DNA of 41,045 nucleotides, taken from contig NZ_NVEC01000025.1 of the NCBI RefSeq assembly GCF_002571225.1, positions 22,644-63,688 of the forward strand, read 5' to 3'. A program made the position numbers and the translations under genes. The notes beneath the pieces were generated by a model. That model did no database searches and was not told where the DNA came from. It was given only the letters and a program-made list of their open reading frames with translations. This document shows positions 35,297-41,045 of this stretch, piece after piece (within the stretch, counting starts at the first letter, position 1; each line of letters begins with the position of its first letter). This DNA comes from Bacillus sp. AFS059628. Lineage in GTDB: Bacteria; Bacillota; Bacilli; Bacillales; Bacillaceae_G.

Positions 35297-35332
35297 ACAA
35301 AAACACGACTATTAATGATAGTCGTGTTTTTG
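35297..35332. terminator. bidirectional terminator overlapping the histidine kinase stop codon
   Basis: ACAAAAACACGACTAT and ATAGTCGTGTTTTTGT arms with a five-base loop. The convergent histidine kinase gene ends inside it, so its last codons form one arm. Confidence 0.85.
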
Positions 35333-36700
35333 TATAGATGGCAATGAAATAATAAAGCAAGATCCGTGATTGAATTCGCTTGTTACAGTAATATTCCCGC
35401 CGTGTAGTTCTACAATTTCTTTCACGATAGATAGTCCTAAACCAGTTCCACCGGTAGCTCGTGATCTTGCTTTATCAACTCGATAAAAGCGATCGAAAAT
35501 GTGAGGGAGATCTTCAGACGGAATACCTTCGCCTTCATCTTCAATTGTAATAGAAATACTTTTATGTTCTTCTGTAACAGAAATGTTTATATGAGAATGT
35601 TCTTTTGAATGTCTATAAGCGTTATTTAAAATGTTCATCACAACTTGTTCGAATCGTTGTTCATCTAAGTTTACTAGCAGAGTAGGAGGGCAAGAGAAAG
35701 AAACTGTAATGTACCTTTCTTTATACATAGCATTTACTTTTTCGACTATGCGAGTCAGGAAGGTGTGTAAATGTACTTCCTTTACTTGAATAGAAAAGTT
35801 ATGTTGTTCCATTTGTGCAAGTGAAAATAAATCTTGAACTAAGTTTGTAATGTAATCAGACTCATCTTTTATAATAGATAAATATCGCAACCGTTGCTCA
35901 GGAGATGTGCTTTCTTTTAAAGCAATGTCAGCGTAACCTCTTACGTACGTTAATGGTGTTCGTAATTCGTGAGCAACACTTGCTAGAAATTCACTTCGCT
36001 CTGTTTTCATATAATGTAAATCATTAGCAAGCGTTTGAATAGACGATGCTAGTTCACCAATTTCATCATTTCGAGTAGTCGTTAATGAAACTGATAAATC
36101 ACCTTTACTCAGTTTTTCAGTGGCATGTTTCATGTGTAACAATGGTTTTGTTAACAACCGTGATAAGAGAAAGATAGTAATGGCTGTTAATAGAAACGTA
36201 ATGACTCCGGCAATAATGAATTGTATTGTTAGCCCATTCACCATTTTTTCAATAGATTCTGTCCCAAGAAACATGTACACATAGCCTTCATGTTTTCCAT
36301 TTACTACAATGGGACTAACTGTACATATATAATTAGATGTTTTCCAATGATTCTCTATAATTGCGCCTTCATGATCTGTTCGTGTTTGCATCTTTTCAAT
36401 ATGCTTTTTTATAGTAGTATTTATTTCGTTGGATTTGGCTAGTACATCCTTATTTGCATTTGTAATAACAACAGTCGTTTCGGCTTCGGATTCCATTAGC
36501 GCAACATGTGAGATTGTTTGCTTATCAAAATACTTTTCAAGGACATCTCTGTGACTATTTCCGCGCTTTAATAAAGCTGTCATTTCTTCATTTACTCTAT
36601 TGTTGACAAGGCTATAATAAAGCAAGACAAATAGAACACTTTCGATTAAAAGTGTAACAATTAAAAAATAAAATCCGAGCTGAATAGAAATTCGTTTCAT
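35312..36700 (-). CDS. sensor histidine kinase with HAMP domain
   Basis: A 462-residue membrane kinase. The first membrane segment is about 8-30, an extracellular sensor region about 31-155, the second membrane segment about 158-180, and HAMP about 180-232. HisKA has H244 in SVAHELRTPL, and HATPase_c has NILNNAYRHS, DEGEGIP and GGTGLGLSIV. It would phosphorylate the response regulator encoded 11 bases upstream. AAGGAG is eight bases before the ATG. The signal is extracytoplasmic and unknown; a lipoprotein encoded divergently could be a target. Confidence 0.92.
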   Translation of the reverse strand: MKRISIQLGFYFLIVTLLIESVLFVLLYYSLVNNRVNEEMTALLKRGNSHRDVLEKYFDKQTISHVALMESEAETTVVITNANKDVLAKSNEINTTIKKHIEKMQTRTDHEGAIIENHWKTSNYICTVSPIVVNGKHEGYVYMFLGTESIEKMVNGLTIQFIIAGVITFLLTAITIFLLSRLLTKPLLHMKHATEKLSKGDLSVSLTTTRNDEIGELASSIQTLANDLHYMKTERSEFLASVAHELRTPLTYVRGYADIALKESTSPEQRLRYLSIIKDESDYITNLVQDLFSLAQMEQHNFSIQVKEVHLHTFLTRIVEKVNAMYKERYITVSFSCPPTLLVNLDEQRFEQVVMNILNNAYRHSKEHSHINISVTEEHKSISITIEDEGEGIPSEDLPHIFDRFYRVDKARSRATGGTGLGLSIVKEIVELHGGNITVTSEFNHGSCFIISLPSIQKHDYH

Positions 36701-36711
36701 CGTTTTGCTCC

Positions 36712-37389
36712 TTACTCTAGAGTATCAACCCATCGATACCCGACTCCGTAAACTGTTTTTAAGTGGTGATCAATAGGGAAATTTACTTTTCGTAATTTTT
36801 CACGCAAATTACGAATATGTGAATCGACTGTTCGATCTTCTGTATTTGTATTTAATCCCCAAATTCGTTCAATGAGCTGATCGCGGCTTAATACGTAGTT
36901 CACATGACGTAAAAATAATCCGAGTAAAGAGAATTCGATTGGAGTGAGAAGAAGTTCTTCATTATCGACAGAGACGAAATGCTTTGCCTCATCCCATAAA
37001 ATTCCATGATATTGGATTTGCGCGTGTTGATTCGTTCGCCTTAAAACAGCTTCAATTCTTGCGAAAAGCTCCTCTTCATGGAAAGGTTTCGTTACGTAAT
37101 CATCCGCTCCGAGTTTTAACCCTTGGATGACATCTACCGTTTGATCACGAGCAGTTACCATAATGATAGGAACGTTACTAAATGATCGAATTCTTTTGCA
37201 CGTTTCCCACCCATCCATCTTTGACATCATAATATCAAGTAAAACAAATTTGAAGTTTCGATTTTCTATATGTGAAATAGCTTCTTCCCCGGACACTGCA
37301 CATACGCAGTTGTATCCGATTGGAGTAAGGTAAAGTGTTAATAATTCAAGCATTCTCGGCTCATCATCTACGAGTAGTATATCGACCAT
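36712..37389 (-). CDS. OmpR/PhoB-family response regulator
   Basis: A 225-residue response regulator. The receiver has D8/D9, phosphoacceptor D52 in LLDIMMSKMDG, and the KPF motif. A C-terminal winged helix follows, with LTPIEFSLLGLFLRH and DRTVDSHIRNLREKL, ending in VYGVGYRW. The frame opens at 37404, but GGAGGT five bases before the ATG at 37389 sets the start. It is first in the operon with the HAMP kinase. A promoter TTGACT-18-TATAAA (37433-37404) and a large inverted repeat lie immediately upstream. Confidence 0.93.
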   Translation of the reverse strand: MVDILLVDDEPRMLELLTLYLTPIGYNCVCAVSGEEAISHIENRNFKFVLLDIMMSKMDGWETCKRIRSFSNVPIIMVTARDQTVDVIQGLKLGADDYVTKPFHEEELFARIEAVLRRTNQHAQIQYHGILWDEAKHFVSVDNEELLLTPIEFSLLGLFLRHVNYVLSRDQLIERIWGLNTNTEDRTVDSHIRNLREKLRKVNFPIDHHLKTVYGVGYRWVDTLE

Positions 37390-37403
37390 AGAGTACCTCC
37401 GCA

Positions 37404-37433
37404 TTTATAGTTATTACTTAAATTGTAAGTCAA
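37404..37433 (-). promoter_or_regulatory. promoter of the OmpR-type two-component operon
   Basis: Minus-strand TTGACT (37433-37428) and TATAAA (37409-37404) with 18-base spacing, directly before the regulator gene's ribosome binding site. Confidence 0.6.
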
Positions 37434-37438
37434 AATCA

Positions 37439-37482
37439 TGAAGAAATGGTGCAGATTATCATGCATCTGCATAATTTCTTCA
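37439..37482. repeat. interrupted inverted repeat in the divergent regulatory region
   Basis: TGAAGAAAT-gg-TGCAGAT (37439-37456) and ATCTGCA-ta-ATTTCTTCA (37465-37482) form a 16-bp two-part palindrome. It lies just upstream of the two-component promoter -35 and before the lipoprotein gene. It is a candidate autoregulatory binding site. Confidence 0.6.
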
Positions 37483-37563
37483 GAATTGCTTGTTATTGTA
37501 AAGTTGAAATTCCATTTTAGGTAATGATATTGGCTCAAAAACGATTCATACGGAGGCGGTATA

Positions 37564-38811
37564 GTGAAAAAGATGACCCGAATCTTTGGGATAACAATAA
37601 TTACAGCAGTTGGTCTTGCTGCATGTGGGCAAACGAAAACGGATCATAAAAGTCATGAATCGAAAGAAGAGAACAAAACAGAGCAAAAGGAAATGAAAAT
37701 GAATCAGGAGGTAACTGCGCCGAAAGAAATGAACGAAGGTGCATGGAATGATTTATTAACGACAAGCTTAAAAAATGTAACGAGATTAAACACAAACGAT
37801 CCGCTGCAAATGGCAGTATTAACTTCGCAAACGATATGGCCAGCAACGCATAAAGAGAATCAGCCAGGCGCTATTATTTTAGTACCAGTAAACGAATGGC
37901 AATTAGGTATCGCGAGTGCCGATCTTATCCATCACCCAAACAACGGGCCTATCTTATTTATAGAAAAAGAAAAGGTACCCGAAATGACGTTAAAAGAAAT
38001 AAAACGATTAAATCCGCTCGGAACGAAAGATGGAACACAAATTATGGTGATGGGGGATGTCGGTGCATCTACCCTTGAGCAATTAAAAGATTATAAAGTA
38101 AAGCAAATAAAAGAAACGGATCCAGCTACATTTGCTAAAGAGGTGGATAAAGAATATGCCGATATAACAGGAAGCTACCCGAATAGTGTTATTATCGGTT
38201 CGTCTGAAGAAGAAGGACGTTTATATACAATACCAGCTGTAAATTGGATCTCTCATATGCCAGAACCGCTTTTATATACAGAGAAAGATAAGGTGCCAGA
38301 AGCAACGATAGAGGCATTAAAGGTGAGAAAAGAGAAAGTGAATATATATGTATTAGGACCAGAAAAAATCATTTCAAAAGCAGTGGAAAAAGAGTTAAGT
38401 AAATACGGGAAAGTAACGCGTATTAGTGGTGAGACCCCAACAGAAAATTCTGTTGCCTTTGCGAAGTTTAAAGATGAAAAAACAAAATTTGGATGGGGGT
38501 TCACAAAACCAGGTCATGGTTTATCATTTGTTTCAAGCAAAACACCAGACTTAGCAGTCGCAGGAGCACCATTTTCACATATGGGTAAACACGCACCTGT
38601 TGTATTGTTAGAAGAAGGTAAAGCTTCGCAACCAGTTTATGACTTCCTTGCTACTATTCAGCCGAAATTTAAAGATGACCCAACGCTTGGACCGTATAAT
38701 CACGGTTTCTTATTAGGAAGTACGAGTGATATTTCATTTGAAACACAAGGTATATTGGATGAGAGGTTAGAGATTGTACAAGAAAGTGGTCAAGGGCACG
38801 GTGGACATTAA
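37564..38811 (+). CDS. lipoprotein with probable cell wall-binding type 2 repeats
   Basis: A 415-residue exported lipoprotein. The signal peptide ends in lipobox GLAAC (C21), followed by a Lys/Glu/His-rich linker (about 22-55) and then three similar modules. Each has a pattern like NVTRLNTNDPLQMAVLTS, then GPILFIEKEKVPE and INVYVLGPEKIIS-type strands. These resemble the CW_binding_2 family found on the surface of Gram-positive bacteria. The C-terminus ends in GQGHGGH. The start is GTG at 37564, with GGAGG seven bases upstream. It is divergent from an OmpR-type two-component system across an inverted repeat, so I infer that system regulates it. Confidence 0.78.
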   Translation: MKKMTRIFGITIITAVGLAACGQTKTDHKSHESKEENKTEQKEMKMNQEVTAPKEMNEGAWNDLLTTSLKNVTRLNTNDPLQMAVLTSQTIWPATHKENQPGAIILVPVNEWQLGIASADLIHHPNNGPILFIEKEKVPEMTLKEIKRLNPLGTKDGTQIMVMGDVGASTLEQLKDYKVKQIKETDPATFAKEVDKEYADITGSYPNSVIIGSSEEEGRLYTIPAVNWISHMPEPLLYTEKDKVPEATIEALKVRKEKVNIYVLGPEKIISKAVEKELSKYGKVTRISGETPTENSVAFAKFKDEKTKFGWGFTKPGHGLSFVSSKTPDLAVAGAPFSHMGKHAPVVLLEEGKASQPVYDFLATIQPKFKDDPTLGPYNHGFLLGSTSDISFETQGILDERLEIVQESGQGHGGH

Positions 38812-38817
38812 GTGAGA

Positions 38818-38848
38818 GAAGACGCTACTGTTTGTAGCGCCTTTTTTA
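38818..38848. terminator. intrinsic terminator after the lipoprotein gene
   Basis: CGCTAC (38823-38828) and GTAGCG (38834-38839) with CTTTTTT following. It overlaps the end of the convergent ArsR-like gene. Confidence 0.7.
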
Positions 38849-39406
38849 TGCGTCTTCATCTATTCGATAGCTTATGACTACATAAGCGTACGTATGTTGT
38901 TTATTTTGATCTGGGTTTTTATTAGAAGAAGGAGAGGAATCTATAGGTTCTTGTGCTGGCCGTAAGCATTTTATAAGGTTATCACATGTTTCTCTCCATT
39001 GTTTTTCGGTTTGGTTCTTATAAGCAGTACTTATAAGACCAGATTCATCTTGATCGTCTTTTTTCATATTTAAATGAATTTTTTTTAGACCAGTTTCAAT
39101 AATATGACGTGTATGGTTTATAATTTCATCACTATGTTCTTTTTGGAGCTGATCGGATAAAGTATACGCAGTCTGTTTCGCTTTATAGTATTTTTCAGTT
39201 AAATTGCCAATTACTTTTGTGTCTACAACTTCTAGTATGCCAGCTTCTTCTAGTTTTTTGACGTGATAGTAAAGGCGAGACTGCTTTTCGTTTAGTTTTT
39301 CAGCTAGTTCTTTTACTGTAATAGGTTGTTTATTTGCATGGTGTAAAATCTTTTGACGTTTAGGATCACAAATTAATTTATATAGGGCGAGTTCATTTAT
39401 ATCCAT
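38846..39406 (-). CDS. ArsR-like helix-turn-helix regulator
   Basis: A 186-residue regulator with an N-terminal winged helix (about 10-85; KLICDPKRQKILHH, ITVKELAEKLNEKQSRLYYHVKKLEEAGIL). A helical region and a polar Ser/Asn/Gln-rich stretch follow, with a short strand-like C-terminus. No metal-binding cysteine cluster is seen, so metal sensing is unlikely. It follows the MFS exporter gene in the same direction after 94 bases. AAGGAG is eight bases before the ATG. It probably controls the exporter; the inverted repeat at 39451-39471 is a candidate operator. Confidence 0.85.
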   Translation of the reverse strand: MDINELALYKLICDPKRQKILHHANKQPITVKELAEKLNEKQSRLYYHVKKLEEAGILEVVDTKVIGNLTEKYYKAKQTAYTLSDQLQKEHSDEIINHTRHIIETGLKKIHLNMKKDDQDESGLISTAYKNQTEKQWRETCDNLIKCLRPAQEPIDSSPSSNKNPDQNKQHTYAYVVISYRIDEDA

Positions 39407-39450
39407 AAAGAAGACTCCTTCAACGTAAATGTTTGTTTGATTATTTAAAT

Positions 39451-39471
39451 AATAACACGTTTCTTGTTATT
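39451..39471. promoter_or_regulatory. inverted repeat before the ArsR-like gene
   Basis: AATAACA and TGTTATT, 7-bp arms with a seven-base spacer, between the MFS gene and the regulator gene. A possible autoregulatory operator. Confidence 0.4.
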
Positions 39472-39500
39472 ACATAACGATGAAGGAGAAAAGAGTACAA

Positions 39501-40781
39501 TTATGAAAGGGCCTTTTCATGAATTTTTGTCTCTATAGATACGTTACGAATGTGAGGATTTTTCAAGGCGATTCCAGATCCTACAAAGAAAAATAAGCTC
39601 CCTAATAGGATAAGTAGTGTAACTCCATACATATCTGCTATCCATCCACTAAATAGCATTGTAAGCGGCATTGTAGAAGTGATTATAGTACTTGCTAGAC
39701 CGTCTATTCTACCGCGATACTTTTGTTCTACAAGGAGTACGGTGATAGTTTCATCGATAATTGAAAATAAAGTAAGAGAGAATGAAATGATGAACATACA
39801 AAGTACCACTGTCCAAATGGAAAGAGAGAAAGCTAGCCCAACCATTGCAAATGCCGATAAGAAAATGCTACCACTTAAGAGTAATCCTTTTTGGAGTTTT
39901 TTTCCGATATATCCTGCGACAAAACCACTAATAATGCCACCAATCATATACCCCATATTTATTATACCTAAGCTTTCAGGACCACCAGTAATTTTATAAG
40001 CAAGAGCAGGGAAGATGGGATTTAGTAGACCAGCCCCAATATTAACGATAAATGCAATGAAAATGAGTCCCTTAATGTACGGATATAATTGAATATAATG
40101 CCAACCATCTTTCATATCTTGCACCCAAGTTGTTTTTTCTGGAGGAATTGTTTGTGTTGAGTTTGAATGTGTGGGAATCTTTGCTGATAAGATACAAATT
40201 GCAACGAATAAAAATGTACAAGCATTAAGAACAATTGAAAATGTAGCACCGAGCCAAACAATCATAAAACCGGCGAGACCATTACCTATAAGACGAGAGA
40301 GCTGGTTAACGGCCATAAATTGTCCGTAATATTTAGCATAGTTTTCTTTTCCAACAATTTCAGGTAAAACAGATGCTTCAGTCGGGCCTAAAAAGGTTGT
40401 TAAAACGTTTAATAAAAAAGTAGAGAGTATCGCGATGTAGAGTGAAATGTGATGGGTGGATAAGTATATGGCTAGTATAAGAAGAACAACTGCACAAGAG
40501 GCGATATGAGTGAAAAATAGTATAGCTTTTCGATTGTATCGATCTGCAAATACACCAGCAACTGGTGAAACAATCATTTGAGCAGTAATCATAGCAATAA
40601 TAACAAATGCGGACTCAAGTGATGATTTATTTGCTGTAAATACAATCCACATAATAGTCATGGAATAAAATGCACTTCCAATACTGGAAATAGCATTACC
40701 AAGCCAGAGCAATAAAAATGATTTATTTTTGTAAATCGGTACTTCTTTCCTTTTCAGAGGAGTTTGCATAAGGAATGACAT
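39501..40781 (-). CDS. MFS transporter (drug exporter-like)
   Basis: A 426-residue major facilitator superfamily protein with 12 hydrophobic segments. N-terminal NKSFLLLWLGNAISSIGSAFYSMT, with GVFADRYNRKAIL between segments 2 and 3, is typical of the MFS_3 / enterobactin-exporter-like branch (macrolide or drug efflux). A regulator gene follows in the same orientation. GGAAGG abuts the first ATG at 40781, and a second ATG at 40769 is 12 bases from it, so the exact start is uncertain. The upstream sequence contains a perfect 16-bp inverted repeat that reaches the ribosome binding site. Confidence 0.88.
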   Translation of the reverse strand: MSFLMQTPLKRKEVPIYKNKSFLLLWLGNAISSIGSAFYSMTIMWIVFTANKSSLESAFVIIAMITAQMIVSPVAGVFADRYNRKAILFFTHIASCAVVLLILAIYLSTHHISLYIAILSTFLLNVLTTFLGPTEASVLPEIVGKENYAKYYGQFMAVNQLSRLIGNGLAGFMIVWLGATFSIVLNACTFLFVAICILSAKIPTHSNSTQTIPPEKTTWVQDMKDGWHYIQLYPYIKGLIFIAFIVNIGAGLLNPIFPALAYKITGGPESLGIINMGYMIGGIISGFVAGYIGKKLQKGLLLSGSIFLSAFAMVGLAFSLSIWTVVLCMFIISFSLTLFSIIDETITVLLVEQKYRGRIDGLASTIITSTMPLTMLFSGWIADMYGVTLLILLGSLFFFVGSGIALKNPHIRNVSIETKIHEKALS

Positions 40782-40785
40782 CCTT

Positions 40786-40825
40786 CCATTAAAATTTATT
40801 TAACCGTTAAAATAAATTTTAATGG
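40786..40825. repeat. perfect 16-bp inverted repeat at the MFS gene 5' end
   Basis: Left arm 40786-40801 (CCATTAAAATTTATTT) and right arm 40810-40825 with an eight-base spacer. The left arm touches the ribosome binding site of the exporter gene, so it could be an operator or an mRNA hairpin that limits translation. Confidence 0.65.
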
Positions 40826-40914
40826 ATTTTTATGGTGAAATCAATAAAAAACTGAAAATTAAATTAATTTTTAGATTGCTATTTTGAACCGGGTAAACTT
40901 TTACATAGCAAAAA

Positions 40915-41045
40915 TCTCTCTACTCGTTATATAATAGCCTTCGTGCAGTCGGATTAGATTTTCTTATGGAGAAAATCAAATGATAAAGTGAAACTTTAAT
41001 CAGTGGGGGTTTTGTTCATCCCTCACTGATTATTAGTTGAACCAA
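40915..41045. repeat. possible dispersed intergenic repeat, cut by the window edge
   Basis: The terminal segment has no gene. It contains a hairpin, TAATCAGTG (40997-41005) with CACTGATTA (41024-41032), with a G-rich 5' and C-rich 3' inner part. The wording AAACTTTAATCAGTGGGGG, then CACTGATTATTAGTTGAACC, resembles intergenic repeats I recall from B. cereus group genomes. The element runs off the window, so its ends and class are undetermined. Confidence 0.4.

Overview
The window looks like a chromosomal segment of a Bacillus cereus group organism (B. cereus / thuringiensis / anthracis type). The basis is low G+C, strong AGGAGG-type ribosome binding sites, TTG/GTG starts, a tricistronic GerA-type germinant receptor operon, a TasA/camelysin-like protein, a large Vpr-like subtilase, Bacillus-style TreR/TreP/TreA trehalose genes with a cre site, and many intrinsic terminators. 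Names come from protein motifs and recalled families; no database search was run. No rRNA, tRNA, CRISPR array, prophage or complete insertion sequence was seen.

Layout. 1-4.5 kb (minus): cardiolipin synthase, then a MoxR-type AAA+ ATPase translationally adjacent to a von Willebrand A protein. 4.7-7.3 kb (plus): a small His/Gly-rich protein with a Pro-Tyr tail, and a PAS-GGDEF-EAL cyclic-di-GMP enzyme. 7.3-9.0 kb (minus): an APC-superfamily amino acid antiporter preceded by a long structured leader. That leader encodes a 19-residue peptide with four consecutive His codons, followed by mutually exclusive hairpins and an intrinsic terminator. 9.1-13.1 kb (plus): treR, then treP-treA behind a TreR-type tandem operator and a cre site. 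13.1-16.8 kb (minus): germinant receptor genes A, B and C, overlapping. 17.1-19.8 kb (plus): an orphan terminator-like structure, then a NarL-type two-component system. 20-25.2 kb (plus): a 1413-residue secreted subtilase with cohesin-like and dockerin-like C-terminal modules, and a TasA/camelysin-like protein. 25.4-33.5 kb (plus): an APH-fold kinase, an AGCS Na+/alanine-type symporter, a four-gene polar amino acid ABC transporter, an amino acid permease overlapping an OsmC-like gene, and a HIT protein. 33.7-35.3 kb: a WYL-domain regulator divergent from a RibD_C/DHFR-like reductase across a palindrome. 35.3-38.8 kb: an OmpR-type two-component system divergent from a lipoprotein with probable cell-wall-binding type 2 repeats. 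38.8-40.8 kb (minus): an MFS exporter followed by an ArsR-like regulator. The right edge holds a hairpin-containing sequence that resembles a dispersed intergenic repeat.

The genes are mostly independent housekeeping/accessory units: amino acid uptake, trehalose use, germination, secreted proteolysis and sensing. The most unusual item is the His-codon leader peptide at 8881-8940 with its alternative RNA folds. It reads as a ribosome-mediated attenuator controlling an amino acid transporter, which is unexpected in a Bacillus, where tRNA-sensing T-boxes normally do this job. It also predicts that the permease substrate is histidine or a histidine-derived compound.
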